Notes: a model not told the origin generated them from the sequence alone. DNA of 64,000 bases from Saccharum officinarum (GCA_020631735.1 CM036201.1:73551253-73615252); one strand, 5' to 3'. Positions 33,106-45,941 are shown, counted from the stretch's first letter. Translations and numbers: made by a program.

Positions 33106-35071
33106 ATTTCTTAAGGACCTGTTGAAAGGATAGTAAACAAAATTTAACTTTAGAAGGTAAAAGATAGCTTCATATCATAACATAATGATACATAAGCATA
33201 ATATCTTCAGTACAAAGATTGCTCCATATTTCTGTACCTAGAACCTAGGGAATTGTAACCATTGCACGAGTCAACGTTGAGCCTCTGAGAAGTATGATAC
33301 TATAGCCTACATGGACTAAAGCATTTGGATTGGGAATTTAGAGAAAGCATCCAGAGAAAACAAAATTTACAAAAGGGGTACTTTCAAACTGGGATTTCTG
33401 AGACAAGCCTACAATTCTGAAAGATCTCTAAGTTAAACAGATTTAATGTAAGTGTAAAAGATCCCTAAGTTAAACAGATTTAAAGTAGCTACACAATAGT
33501 GCAACTGAAAAATACATAAGGGAAACAATACAATAACGGGCATACACAGAAGATTGCCTAAAAAAACATTCATTATAAATCTTGGATTTGATGTACCTAG
33601 AATAATGGAACCAAGTTCTCAAATGTCAAAACATAGTATACACTAAAAAAGCCAACAGCAGAACAACCATTCCAAGTTGACAACAGAATTCTACAGAGCA
33701 TTTTATAGAAGGACATTGCTAATAAATTCTCTATGGTACATAAAAAAAGCATCTGTATAAACACATGGATCAACTAGTATGTTTCACATCCTTTTTATTT
33801 TGGCCGTATAAGATTAGTTACTGTGCTGTATAAATCTCCATCCTGTACAACTAACTGAGGTGGTGTAACATCCTACAATCAGAAAGCTAGATATCAGGAT
33901 TCATTAGCCATATAAGCCAACACCTCCTTAGTACTGACAGGGCCCAACCAATCAGGTTCACCAAAGTCCTGTTCTCCAAACAAGGTATTTCTCAAACCAA
34001 GATGAAAAGTTGTACATCAAGTTCAGTTTGGTGTAACACAAATTCCAAGCATTGAACAACTGAACTAAGTGGCACTAACTCAATTACAAAGATTCCTCAG
34101 CTTGACTCTAGGATATCATTTGCAATAACAATATTTACGAACATAGTTCCTCATTAGTATGCTTCGGGAATTACCAATTGGACCCTGTTATAATAAGGCA
34201 TCACATAACTTCCTAACATGTAACATTTGAACTAAGTAGAGCTAATGCAGAAAATACCAAAACCCCTAGGCTAGATACAATCTATCATTAGCAGTGGAAA
34301 CACAGCATTAAGTTGACAAACCTAAGTCAGCATCCCAATAGCATTAAGTTAATGAGAAATGTTATGAAGCTAACAATTCTTGCTTCTTGCAAGCCTGTGA
34401 ACCACTTTCTTCAGACTTGAACTTGTCTGAACTTAATGTGTCTCAGACACAAAACACATTTTGTCCAGTAGCTATGTTCAAAGTAGCAGGGCCAACTATT
34501 CATGTTTTGACCACAAACTTTTTATGGAGCTTTTTCTGCAAAAGACGAAACAGTATAGTTTCCCCTCGTCCAAAAAAAAGTCAGTATTCCAATATCATAA
34601 CACATGCCTCTGGAATCCAAACATTACAGGCCTAATCCAACCAACAACAGAAATCGTGATACTCCAGCCGTATGTGTTCTCAGGCTTGCAAGACATGAAG
34701 CGTACGTGTTGTCTATCCCTAAAATATCCTAAACCAAAATCTAGAATCTCACCGAAATCCAAGGATTTAAGCACGTAAACATGCCAAGCACAAATATGTG
34801 GCCTTCTTGTTAGCAACAAGAGAAGCTACTCTCTGATTCCTACGTCTGGAATGTGAAAACGACAAAATCGCCAAACCGCACATACATCAGCACATGCTCT
34901 ATCTAACATTCGATATCGAGCAATGCTAACACGAAACTCGACTAGCAGGAAATCACCGAAATTCTAACCACACGAACAAGCTTTTATTCAGTTCTTCTGT
35001 GAGCACCGCACGCGAAATAAAATAGACACCAACGATCGCAAAACAGAAGACGAGGAGGATAGAGCGTATAC
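33106..35071 (-). other. Intron 1 of MBD copy 3
   Basis: Leader intron with the donor at 35071 and the acceptor 13 nt upstream of the ATG. It is nearly identical to the copy 2 intron. No additional exon is visible. Confidence 0.6.
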
Positions 35072-35430
35072 TTGTAGCGTTCCCAGTAGCGGCTACGGGG
35101 CGGCCAAATGGGCTGGTCGTCGTCCTCGGGAGGCTCCGGCGGCCACCGCGGGGGAGGAGACCGGGCGAAATGCGGGGGAGACGCCGTTTCGAGGCGGCGT
35201 GCCTCGCAGGTGGCGTCGAGCCGCCGGAAGAGCTCAGCTCGGCGGGGATCGCGTCGAGCCGTGGCGCCGGGCTGCTCGCTGGCGGACGCCGCCGTGCCTG
35301 CCTCGGCTATCTCGGCGCGCGCGCCGGGCGTTAAAGGAAAAGAAGAAGCCGACTAGCCTTCTCTGTCTCTCTTCTTAGTTCTTACACTTGCAACTGTGTG
35401 CGGCGCTGACTAGTTGTTGTCTGAGAAATT
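35072..35430 (-). other. Exon 1 (5' leader) of MBD copy 3, with TATA box at 35459-35464
   Basis: Open in the CDS frame without an ATG back to an in-frame TAG (about 80 codons). The encoded stretch would include ARRDPRRAELFRRLD and WPPRSRYWERYK. As in copy 1, only a non-AUG start could use it. The TATA motif is on the minus strand at 35459-35464. Confidence 0.55.
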
Positions 35431-35464
35431 TTGGAGAATTTGGTGAATTTCTACTGAATTTATA

Positions 35465-37210
35465 GAGGGGAGGTGGTGTTGGTTTTAGACCTAGTACGGC
35501 TCAGAAGGATCTAGAATGTGGCCACCTACCCTAAAAAAATTTCATAATTTCCTTTTGTTGAATCCAAATTCCAAATGGCCCATTTAACAAAACTTTATTT
35601 GTAGAATAGTGCATGTGTTTATATTTTATCAAAAAATTGTGAGGGAAAAATGACATGGGAGGTGTAATTGCAAAACTTTACCCTAGTCATCAAGCAAGGG
35701 CGCGAATATACGGAATCCAGACTATTAGAGGTCGTGAAATGTGGTGCTTACACACGTAGATCTGTTGGTTCTTAGTTTTATTTAAACCCCAAACAAATTA
35801 ACGGTCTTTAGCGCGAAAGAATAACGTTGGTTTGCAATTAACGACTTAACATTGGTTAGCAATTAATAGAATAATAACGGTCTTTGGCGTGAAAGAAAGG
35901 CGAGGAAAACATATTTACATGGACCGTGTGCGCTTGTTTCTAATAACTCGCATAGCGGTAGAGCAAGCATTTACGTGGACCACCAACTTCGTGCGTTTGT
36001 TTCTAATAAAGCTATAGATATCAAGAGTATCAATATCGTATCAAGAGAAATTTTCAACATATCTCGAAATTAATTTCCACATCCATGACCACACTGGTTA
36101 CTTGAGAAATCTCACTATTGATTTTTCACAAGCCAACGGCAGCATTTTTTATTAAAAAAAAAGAAAAATTACCCAACGGTAGCTTAGCCACCAACCGTCC
36201 AACACAGTCGTAGGCTCGCAGCCAAAAGAAGCGAACATTTATCTGGTTGCCTCAAACGCTATGGTTGATGAACTGGCGGCATGCACAAGAAGCATGTTCT
36301 GGCGACAGCATAGTTTTTTTTTCTTTTTTGAAACTCTGGCGACAGCATATATTAGTTTGTTTGGAAAAGTTTCTTTTTTTACTGTTGACAGAAAAAATAA
36401 TAATGGAATAGTCAAATCCTAGTCTACAGATTGAGAATTATTGTGCGTGGCCACACCCACACTAAAAAATGATGTCTGTCTAATTCTTTTGGGTAAGGTG
36501 ATAATAAGTAGTAGAAACATGAAAATATTAACCATTGTCTTTTGATGTATGCAACTTTGCTAAACACCTCGTCTAGCTATAAGAGTTATGGGAGAAAAAT
36601 GGATGAGGATGAGAAGTTTACCTAACCAAAAAAAAAGAGCACAAGCTAGGGCAATATATTAAACGCGTGAATAACGTCGCCTTGAGGGGAAAAAAAGAGA
36701 GGAAAAAACGCCACTATAGATTCCTAATCACCAAAGTACCACGCTAGTTACTAGAGAAAGATATTGCAGTTTTGACAGTATGACCAGAAATCACAAGGAA
36801 AAACTATTATAGTCTGTCCCATGTGGAAAATGGATAGAGAATTTTAGAGAAATTAATGCAAAAAATCAGAACTTTCTGTGTGAGAATTATGAAAATAATT
36901 TCATAAAAAGGTTGTGAAAATGAAAATTATAAACAAATATATATAAGTAAACAGAGGAAGGGAGAGATAAGAAACGGAAGGTCTTAAGTTAGAAGAATAG
37001 CCATTATTAGCCAACCAACGTAGCCACAGCCAGAACAGACAAACATTTATCTCGTTGCCTCAAAACACCATGTGCTCAATAGGCATGTTCTGGCGATAAC
37101 AATCAAAGTTGGCTATTGGCGAAAAGTTGTACCCAGGAGCCTATCTACAGTTCATTTGAAAAAAAGATCCTCTTAATAATTGAGTAGCCATGTTAATTTG
37201 GCAATACTAC
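35465..37210. other. Region B of unit 2, second copy, first part
   Basis: Near-identical to 19992-21729. It retains GATAAGAAACGGAAGG near 36966, which the 21.49-kb copy has lost. No gene is seen. Confidence 0.5.
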
Positions 37211-37535
37211 AGGCCTGTTTGGATCCACCTCAAATAAAATTTATCTATCTAGTTGCTAGAGTTAAAATTTAACTGGCTAAGCTTTAGCTAGGGATGCTAT
37301 CCCTCGTTAATTTCATTGTTTAGCTAGCTAAATTTTAGCTGAGGTGTTTGGATCCTCTAGCTAAACTTTAGCTGGTAATAGTTTGGTCATTGAGGCCTTT
37401 TAGCTGGTTTTAGCTAGGTTGGAACATCATTTTGACCTCCTGCTAAAGTTTAGTTGGGTTTAGCCGTGGGCTATTTGGATCCACCATAGCTAAATTTAGC
37501 CAGCTAAAGTTTAGCCGGTGGATCCAAACATGACC
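37211..37535. mobile_element. MITE with TAC flanks (unit 2, second copy)
   Basis: Same insertion as 21730-22070, with TAC at 37208-37210 and 37536-37538. About 17 bp are deleted near 37425. Confidence 0.7.
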
Positions 37536-39068
37536 TACATATTGTGCTATTTCTATTTTCCCTAAGCTAAAGTACGTTACAAAGGTGTTGCAGTGATCCG
37601 TGAATGATGGTAAACCGTTAAGGCTAGATCCAACGCTCCAGCAGGGATAGTGGTCTTATCATACCACAACAGAGTGAAGCTCTCGTGAAAGAGAGAAGAA
37701 AAAAGCCGTGGCTTGCAGGACATGCTAGTAGTTCTGGTAGAGGGAGCTATTGTTTTAGAAAAGAGACTTAGAGAGATGGTGAGATAAAGCTGATATTTAT
37801 GGATGTTTTTTCTTTCTTTTTTCTTGTGCACAGCAGTCTGTGGCCTGTCATGCGTTATAGCATTGGTATTTCAATAGAGGTTTAGGAGTATGTGAGATCT
37901 TTTCTCACCTGAGGCCACCAAAGCGTGGTGTAATAGGGTGCATATGCAAACTGTAACTGTTTTCCTCGCTTCAACAAAGCAGTTTGCGTGTGCCATATCA
38001 AACGTTCAGACATTTAGTACAAGTTACTAGGTAATTAATTTGTCTTTTGTGCTCCGTCGGAGAGAACTAAAAATTGGTAGGTGTGTGGGCAGGCCTAAAT
38101 GAAGACCAATCAAATTGTGTTAGGCTTAATCCGAGGGGATTGAAATGAATTGGGTGCTTTTTTTTTGGGCCTAAAGATTACGGGCCAGCACTCTCTAAAA
38201 TCTGCCACCACATCTTTCTAGCAAAGACACACCCAGCTAGCAGGTGATCAACTGTTTCACGTGGTCTTGCCTATCGAGCCTAATGGACATCTAGCAACGA
38301 CCAAGCAAGAACAACTAAATAAAAGTGCCTATGGAGCCTGTTTGACATTTAGCAGCGACCAAGCAATAACAACTAAATAAAAAATCAACATTTGTCTGAA
38401 GCCTTTGATTTCTAGAGTGTCTTTGCACCTGACACACTAGGGCTAAAGAACAGGCCCATGCTAAGGAGTAGCGTGATCTCTAGACGAAAATACCATTTTC
38501 AGTTGTTGTTAGGGCAACTTAACAGAGACGATGTCAGAGCTATAGGTATTGTAATATTTCCTAAACTAATACCCACAAATATGCCCCCACGTCCTCTTTG
38601 GAGAGGGCTTGACAAACTATGCGGTTCGCTGAATCGAGACATGTAGGGGGAATATGCTAGATACTAACAGCTATTAATGACTTTTAATTGGGAAATCAGA
38701 ACACATAGTGCCGTCACACATAGGTCCTCCAAAGTGATGCCACAACCCATCTAGAGCAAAGTTAGGTTTTTACCTGGATATCCAGTAGTTGGGTAAGATG
38801 AGATGCAGTGATGTTGCCTTGGATCAAAGAAGGATAACAACATCCAAAGACGTTGTCAATGTCGAGACTGATATAACAAAAACTCAGAGTCGACGAAGCG
38901 TGTCCCATACCATGCCATCGCTACACATGGGGATAGCACCCAAAAGCTTGAATATGACGAATGGTGCCCCATACATACCACATACATACCACTCCTGAAT
39001 GCTATGGGCGCGCCTGTTGTTGGACATGTCCTATGCGTGTTCGGGTCACGACTCACGAGGCTACGCCC
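37536..39068. other. Region B of unit 2, second copy, second part
   Basis: Near-identical to 22071-23633, with the LINE relic at about 38205-38265, ending in the CGCCC target site (39064-39068). No host gene is seen. Confidence 0.5.
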
Positions 39069-39521
39069 TGATAGACTAACAGGATCTACTAGCAGTGTAT
39101 CGAGTCGGGGTACAAAAGGTAGACAATGAAGTAGATCTAGGAGTTTAGGATTTAGACCGTCGTTGGCGGGAGCAGATCCGGAGACGTCCATGATGCTGAC
39201 GTCGCGGTGATGTAGAAGTCGTCGTCCTTTGGGCCTCCACCGGCACTGACCAGGAACCGTGGGGAAGGAGTAGTAGAGAGGCGGCGCGGTGGTTCTTCCC
39301 GACGCCACTGCGCAGAGCCGATCGGAGGCCTAGGGTTTGTGGAGTGGGTTTAGGGCACGACGAACATTGGGTCAAGTGCCTGCGGCCCCCACTCCTTTCT
39401 TTTTATAGCGCAGCGCGTCGAGGGCCCACCAACCATGGATCGGTTGGGCGCCCCCGATCAGGGCGCGATCCAGGGGGAACGAGGCCCTAGCCGTTGGGCT
39501 GGGCCTGAGATCAATCCAACA
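39069..39521 (-). repeat. 3' LTR of the complete Copia element
   Basis: TG...CA ends on the minus strand. The internal side is preceded, in element sense, by the purine tract AAGGGGGAGAA at 39522-39535, the plus-strand priming site. Confidence 0.9.
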
Positions 39522-39692
39522 TTCTCCCCCTTGATCTCATCTCTTCTTTCTCGCTTTGTTAACCCACCCCATCACAAATCAGTGTATTGAGCATGTTTCA
39601 TCATAACAGTTATTACCATTAGATTAGACAGCCACAGACATTTTTCTGTTCAGAGGTGAATTCTCGCCTTGGGCCCTCTTACTATCCAGGAA

Positions 39693-40607
39693 TCACAGGC
39701 TTTCCTTTAAACCCATGCCGGCTACGTGTCCTCTGAACACATTGGGCGGTAAGCCTTTCGTAAGCGGATCCGCTAACATCTTTTCTGTGCTTATATGTTC
39801 AAGACTTATGACGTGATCCCGGATTTTATCCTTCACAACATAATATTTTATGTCAATGTGCTTGGCGGCATTGCTTGACTTATTGTTGTGAGCATACAAC
39901 ACTGCTGGCTCGTTATCACAATACAACTTTAGTGGTTTATCGATGCTGTCGACCACCTTTAAACTGGGTATAAATTTCTTAAGCCAATTCACCTGTCCTA
40001 ACGCCTTATAACAAGCAATAAACTCAGCATACATTGTGGACGATGCAGTGACTATTGTTTGTTTTGAGCTTTTCCATGATATGGCTCCTTGCGCGAGAGT
40101 GAATATATACCCTGAGGTGGACTTTCTATCATCTCCCGCGTAATCAGAATCTGAATATCCTACTATTTGTAGGTCATCAGATCTTCTGTAGGTTAGCATG
40201 AGCCCTTTCGTGCCTTGCAAGTATCTTAAGACCTTTTTTACTAAATTCCAGTGTTCCATACCTAGATTACTTTGATATCTGCCAAGCAGTCCAGTCACAA
40301 AAGCCAGGTCTGGGTGTGTGCACACTTGAGCATACTGTAAGCTTCCGACAGCTGAAGCGTATGGAACGGCTTGCATGCGATCGCGCTCGAACTTGCTCTT
40401 GGGACATTGATGTTCCCCATACTTGTCACCTTTTACAATAGGAGCAGGTGATGGTTTACACTTATGCATATTGAATTTCTTCAATATTTTCTCTATATAT
40501 GCCTCTTGGGATAATCCCAATACCCCTCGGTTTCTATCTCGGTGAATCTTTATGCCCAAGACAAAAGAAGCTTCACCTAAATCTTTCATATCAAAATTTA
40601 AGGACAA
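39693..40607 (-). pseudogene. Copia pol: end of RT and RNase H
   Basis: The frame contains DLGEASFVLGIKIHRD, the RNase H motifs YSDSDYAGDDRKSTSG and CDNEPAVLYAHNN, and the C-terminal LADPLTKGLPPNVF. It is separated from the RT part by a frameshift at about 40603, where an A run is one base shorter than at 25170. Confidence 0.85.
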
Positions 40608-42004
40608 AAACTTTTGGTTTCCTGCAGCAGGGTGACATCACTACTTGCTAGTAGAATGTCATCTACATACAGTACTAGGAAAATATATTTCCCATTCTTA
40701 AACTTTGCATAGACGCAATTGTCCTCAACATTCTCTTTGAACCCAAACTTCCTGATTGTCTTATCAAACTTCAAATACCACTGTCTGGATGCTTGCTTTA
40801 ATCCATAAATGGATTTCTTCAGGCGACAGCCCATTCTTTCTTTGCCTGTCACAGCAAAACCTTTCGGTTGTGCCATGTACACTCTTTCTTCTAGATCCCC
40901 ATTGAGAAACGCTGTCTTCACATCCATCTGATGTAATTCTAGATCAAAATGTGCCACTAGGGCCATTATGATTCTAAAAGAGTCCTTGCTCGAGACGGGA
41001 GAGAATGTTTCATTGTAATCTATCCCTTCTCGCTGAGTAAAACCTTTTGCTACCAGTCTTGCTTTATACCTTTCTATGTTCCCTTTGGAGTCACGTTTCA
41101 CTTTGTAGACCCATTTGCAGCCTACTGTTTTGGCTCCTTCAGGAATTTCCTCTAGGTCCCAAACTTTATTGGTACTCATGGACTTTAATTCATCTTCCAT
41201 GGCTTCTTGCCACTTAGATGCTTCAGTGCTCCTCATGGCTTCTTCAAATGAGGTGGGTTCATCCTCCATCTGAACTTCTTCGCATTCATAGACTATGTAG
41301 TCATCTGGAATATGAGACTTTCTCGCTCTTTGAGGTCTGCCAGAAGGTTCTGCTACTGGCATTTCTTGTTCTTGAGGCTGATCTTGTTGGGGCTGCTGTT
41401 CATCGACTATGGGTTCATTCGGCTCCTGAAAGACAGGTTCCGAATTAGTCGTAGGCGAAATTACAGCAGGTGTTGTCACCACTTGCGTAGGTCCAACAAC
41501 AACAGGCAGCGTGAAGTAGGGTTCCTGCACCATAGGAATGGGCACGAACACCCGCTTCTCTTCAAGGGTGATTTCTCGCGCTGTCTTGCTCCCCCTTATC
41601 ATCTGATCTTCTAAAAAACTAGCGTGTCTTGTTTCCACAAACTTGGTATGTCTACCAGGGCAGTAAAAACGATAACCTTTCGACTTTTCTGGATAGCCAA
41701 TAAAATAGCAACTTACTGTTTTGGGGTCTAGCTTTCCTATGTTTGGGTTAAATACTTTTGCTTCAGCAGGGCTCCCCCAGACACGCAAATGGTTGACTGA
41801 GGATTTCCTGCCGGTCCACAACTCATACGGTGTTTTAAGTACTGACTTGCTTGGAACTCTGTTGAGAATATGAATGGCGGTTTTTAAGGCCTCCATCCAC
41901 AAACTTAGTGGCAGAGTGGAATAGCTCATCATGCTGCGCACCATATCCATTAGAGTACGGTTACGTCTTTCTGCTACTCCATTTTGCTGTGGGTCGCCCG
42001 ACAT
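40598..42004 (-). pseudogene. Copia pol: integrase C-terminus and reverse transcriptase
   Basis: It begins inside integrase ([35 protein letters not shown]), passes a Gln/Pro/Glu-rich linker and enters RT ([43 protein letters not shown]). The catalytic YVDD is present. The frame breaks shortly after it. Confidence 0.88.
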
Positions 42005-42018
42005 TGAATACTGGGCTA

Positions 42019-42867
42019 CTATGCCATTTTCTTGTAAGAACCTTGCAAAAGGTCCAGGAACTTGTCCATAAGGGGTATGTCGACCGTAGTACTCCCCCCA
42101 CGGTCAGATCTTACTACTTTGATTTTTCTGTCTAGTTGATTTTCAACCTCAGCCTTGAATATCTTAAACTTGTCTAAAGCTTCTGAACGTTCTTTGATTG
42201 GATATATATATCCAAAACGAGAGTAGTCGTCTGTGAATGTGATGAAGGAATCAAAACCATCCACAGATGTCACTGGAAAAGGTCCACAGATGTCTGTGTG
42301 GATCAATTCTAGTACTCCCGTGCTTCGCTTAGCGCCTTTCTTTATGTTCTTTACTAACTTGCCTTTAATGCAATCAACACATTGGTCTAACTCTGAGAGT
42401 TCTAGTGGTGGGAGTATTGATTCTTTAACTAAGTGTTCTATTCTCCCCCTCGAAATATGGCCTAAACGACAGTGCCATAATTTTGATGAGGAATCAATTC
42501 TTTTCCTTTTCTTGCTAGCATCTGCGGGTATTGCATTCTCAGCATTATTACATTCAGCATTCATATTCTCAGACATAGATAATAAATAAAGTTTGTCTTG
42601 TCGGAAGGCAAGACCCACACACTGATTATTTAACTGTAGCTTACAGTTATTCTTGCTGAAATGACAATCAAAACCATAGTCTGACAAACATGAAACTGAA
42701 ATCAAATTTCTGGCTAAAGAGGGAACATAAAGAACATCATGCAACACCAGTGGCCACTTTAATTTGTCTTTCTCCTCTTTGAAGGGTTCTCCCTCCATTG
42801 AATCCCTGCAAAGAGTTTGCAACATAAACAGTTGCACCTGAGTCAATCCACCATGTGGATCTAGCAT
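42019..42867 (-). pseudogene. Copia pol: GAG-pre-integrase and integrase core
   Basis: Visible motifs are LHDVLYVPSLARNLISV, LWHCRLGHISRGRIE (HHCC-like region), the integrase core IHTDICGPFP and FTDDYSRFGYIY, and VRSDRGG. Two of the DDE acidic residues are in this frame; the Glu-containing segment follows after the frameshift near 42095. Confidence 0.85.
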
Positions 42868-43788
42868 AGCTTAGATATAAGGATTCATCAACAAAAGTTA
42901 TAATGTCCTCACCCTTTACTAGGCAGTGTCTCATGAACTTGGGGCAGTCGTGCTTCCAATGCCCTGTCTCATTGCACCATCTACAGCGATCCAGGTCCTC
43001 CTGCTTCTGCTGGTTGTCTTGTTTTGGCTGTGCTTTAGGCTGTGAAGAGCTTCCTCCCTTATTATGAGAGGTGGAGGCATCTGGAGCTTTCTTGTTGTAG
43101 AATGGCTTCTTGCTCTTTCCTTTGACAAAGTTCACAGAACCACCATTTGCATTCTTTAGCCTTTCTTCTTCTTGCACACACATAGCAATCACCTTCTCTA
43201 AATCCCAGTCCTCTGGCTGTGTGTTGTAGTTAACAACAAATGTCTCATACTCTTTGGGAAGGGAGTTTAGAGCTAGGTGAATGATGAAACCATCTGCCAG
43301 GGGCATCTTTAGCTTATCTAACTTAGCTGCCATGGTGCTCATGCTCAGAATGTGCTCTCTCACACTCCCCCTGTGAACCTCATGTTAGTGAGTTTCTGGA
43401 TCAGGGTGGAAGCATGAGCTTTGGTAGAACCAGTGAACTGATTCTTTACTTTCTCAAGATATTCTTTTGCTGTGTCACATTCTGGGATGGCACCTCTTAA
43501 GCCCTCTGTGATGGTTTTCTTGATGACAATCTTGCACTTGCGGTTTGACTTTTCCCACTTGTACTTCTCAAGATCATACTTTGCTCTAATAGGAGCATAG
43601 TCTCGCTTCCGATTAGCAAAAGCTTCATCGGTCTCATTTTGAACCCTTTCGGGCTCCTCTGGCTCAGTGGGCTTTGGCTCCTGAAGAGCCAAATATATCT
43701 CAGCAAGTGCTAGAGCTGCATCAAGTTCTTCGTGCCACAGAACATAGTTCTGCCCCGTCAGCTTTGGGATTGCACTAATAAAGTGCAT
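42737..43788 (-). pseudogene. Copia gag with zinc knuckle and aspartic protease, in two frames
   Basis: The first frame (43788-43360) has the Copia gag start (LTGQNYVLWHEELDAAL). After a break near 43370 the second frame (43363-42737) continues with gag (HILSMSTMAAKLDKL, FIIHLALNSLPKEYE), the CCHC zinc knuckle CRWCNETGHWKHDC and the protease active site WWIDSGATVYVANS. The frame ends near 42737 where integrase starts in another frame. Confidence 0.88.
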
Positions 43789-44826
43789 CGCATTGAGCGC
43801 TTGGTCTGAAATTAAACATAATAAAATAGTGAGGACATCAACATTAAATCTAGGAAAAAAATAATTGCATATCTTAATTTAACGTTGGTCAAAATCAAGA
43901 TATACAAACAATAACTCTGTACATAAATTTTAATCACCGTTGGGCAGAATAGAATAAATGCATAAAAAATTAGAGCTCGCGCAGCAGAAAACTTGCTATT
44001 TCTCAGAAGCATAACTTGCTGACTTTGCACTCTAAATAATAAACACGTTGGTGCAATTAAATAGAGTTTAACAACTGGGCAAAAACAATTATTTAAATGT
44101 TTCTAAAAAAACAAAGGAATAAAAAAATTCACTGTGCTTAAACGGGCCACGACCAACTATTCGGCCCATGGCCGCGTGCGGCCCAGTCCGACTGCGCGCG
44201 GGAGGGGGCGCGCTCAGCCAGGCCGCAACCTGGGCCGGCGGCATGAATTCGGCCCAGTGCCGAAACACGCCTGGGCTGTTTCCGGTCCAAACGCGTCTCG
44301 GCCGTTGGATGACATCGGACGGTGATCCTTCGATCTCGGATGAACAAAACGACGTGAGCAGCCGGTCGGTGGAAAACCCTAGCTCATTCTCGCTATCTGC
44401 TTCTCTCTCTTGCCTTGCTTCGTTCTTTCTCACCTCACCGAAACGCAAGAGAGACCGAGCTCCCTGCGGCGGTCGGAGAGGAGGACGGCGCCGCCCCGAA
44501 GCCCCTGGCCGGTGCGCGCGCTCTCCGATGGTGGAGCGCGCCGCCGTCTAGAGGTTTCGAGCGCGGTGCCTCGCTGGAAGAGGTCCCCCGGCCGTTCTGT
44601 GGTGGTTCCGATCGTCGGTGAGCCGGTGGCGGTGCGGGTTCGACAGCGGCGCAGGTAAGTGGATGCAACTCCTGGCCTTTCTTTTGCTTTTAGGGTTAGG
44701 TTTCTCTGTTCTTGCGTGTCTGGCTAGGGTTAGGGTTTGAAAAAGAAAAAAACCCCTTTCTACGTACTCGCTATTCTTGTTGGGTGGTCCTCGAGCCCGA
44801 TCTACTACTAGATCGTCCGATACCAT
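43789..44826 (-). other. Copia leader with primer-binding site; gene-like exon on the opposite strand
   Basis: The primer-binding site lies just inside the 5' LTR (44811-44826; TGGTATCGGACGATC on the minus strand), and its first seven bases match the initiator-Met tRNA site. The roughly 1-kb leader is unusually GC-rich at about 44130-44660. Read on the plus strand this part looks like a host 5' exon: an AAAACCCTAGC leader, a pyrimidine stretch, a CpG-rich exon and a strong donor GCAG|GTAAGT at 44652-44660. Nothing equivalent is expected in a Copia leader. Confidence 0.55.
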
Positions 44827-45279
44827 TGATAGACTAACAGGATCTACTAGCAGTGTATCGAGTCGGGGTACAAAAGGTAGACAGTGAAGTAGATCTAGGA
44901 GTTTAGGATTTAGACCGTCGTTGGCGGGAGCAGATCCGGAGACGTCCATGATGCTGACTTCGCGGTGATATAGAAGTCGTCGTCCTTCGGGCCTCCACCG
45001 GCACTAACCAGGAACCGTGGGGAAGGAGTAGCAAAGAGGCGACGCGGTGGTTCTTCCTGACGCCACTGCGCAGAGCCGATCGGAGGCCTAGGGTTTGTGG
45101 AGTGGGTTTAGGGCACGGTGAACCTTGGGTCAAGTGCCTGCGGCCCCCACTCCTTTCTTTTTATAGCGCAGCGCGTCGGGAGCCCACCAACCATGGATCG
45201 GTTGGGCGCCCCCGATCAGGGCGCGATCCAGGGGGAACGAGGCCCTAGCCGTTGGGCTGGGCCTGAGATCAATCCAACA
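44827..45279 (-). repeat. 5' LTR of the complete Copia element
   Basis: Same length as the 3' LTR, with about 14 differences by eye. It is followed on the plus strand by the CGCCC duplication and then the interrupted continuation of region B (ATGACCAAGACAACCACGA). Confidence 0.9.
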
Positions 45280-45284
45280 CGCCC

Positions 45285-45652
45285 ATGACCAAGACAACCA
45301 CGAAATTGACACAGGACGAGCACGCGGGAGAAGGTGCCGGCGACCACCCAAGCAACAAAGCTAACCGCGCCACCGTGGCCATGACCAATACACTGTAGCG
45401 AGGAAGGAAGCACCGCCATCAAGCTGACCATCAAGAACCACACAGTTCACCATCGGATCCAGATGAATCCCCACGTAGCGCGCGAAACGCCTATGAGGAT
45501 TTGGTCGAATACCATACCAATTCATCAGTGGAGCAAGAAGAGAGAAATAGAATGGATAGAAAAGAAAAGGCCAGGAAAGGGAGGAGGATCGCTCAGCTCT
45601 ACCGTGTTGGATTTCCGACAGCATACTCAGGCGACGGCAAGTCGTAGGTTAG
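45285..45652. other. Continuation of region B between two LTR elements
   Basis: Counterpart of 12755-13197, shortened by a deletion of about 80 bp near 45303. It ends with GTTAG (45648-45652), the target site of the next element. No gene is seen. Confidence 0.55.
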
Positions 45653-45941
45653 TGTTAGCAACCGATAAATCGAGATGAACTAGAACATGGAAGTAGCAGG
45701 ATACAAGTCTAGAAAGATCTAGAAGGAACTAGATATAGGAAATCTGGTTACAAGAGGAATCAACTTGGAGAAGAAAATGAGCAGCAAGTAAAGGATAAAG
45801 ATAAACAGTAAAGTAGAAATGGTTTCTCATATTCTTCCATCCCCTAGTACTCTCGACTTGTGTCTTTTGTACACCAGCACCCAGCCACCGAGCAGCCTTG
45901 GCCCACGGCCCATAAGGCCCAGCAACACTTGCTTCTTGACA
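45653..45941 (-). repeat. 3' LTR of the non-autonomous element
   Basis: 289 bp, TGTTAGCAACC...TTCTTGACA on the plus strand. The polypurine tract lies immediately inside at 45942-45955, read on the minus strand. Confidence 0.85.

Larger units (their letters stand above)
39069..45279 (-). mobile_element. Complete Ty1/Copia LTR retrotransposon (6.2 kb)
   Basis: Two 453-bp LTRs (39069-39521 and 44827-45279) are flanked by a perfect 5-bp duplication CGCCC (39064-39068 and 45280-45284). The minus strand carries, in order, 5' LTR, primer-binding site, leader, gag, protease, integrase, RT, RNase H, polypurine tract and 3' LTR, the Copia order. By eye the LTRs differ at about 14 of 453 positions (about 3%), mostly transitions. 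The coding region carries at least four frame breaks (near 43370, 42740, 42095 and 40603), so it is non-autonomous. Region B of unit 1 (near 12753) shows the unoccupied site. Confidence 0.93.

Noticed and set aside
10752..37535. Treating the four TAC-flanked MITEs as four independent insertions
   Set aside because: They occupy the same position in each copy of region B and share flanks, so they are one old insertion that was copied.
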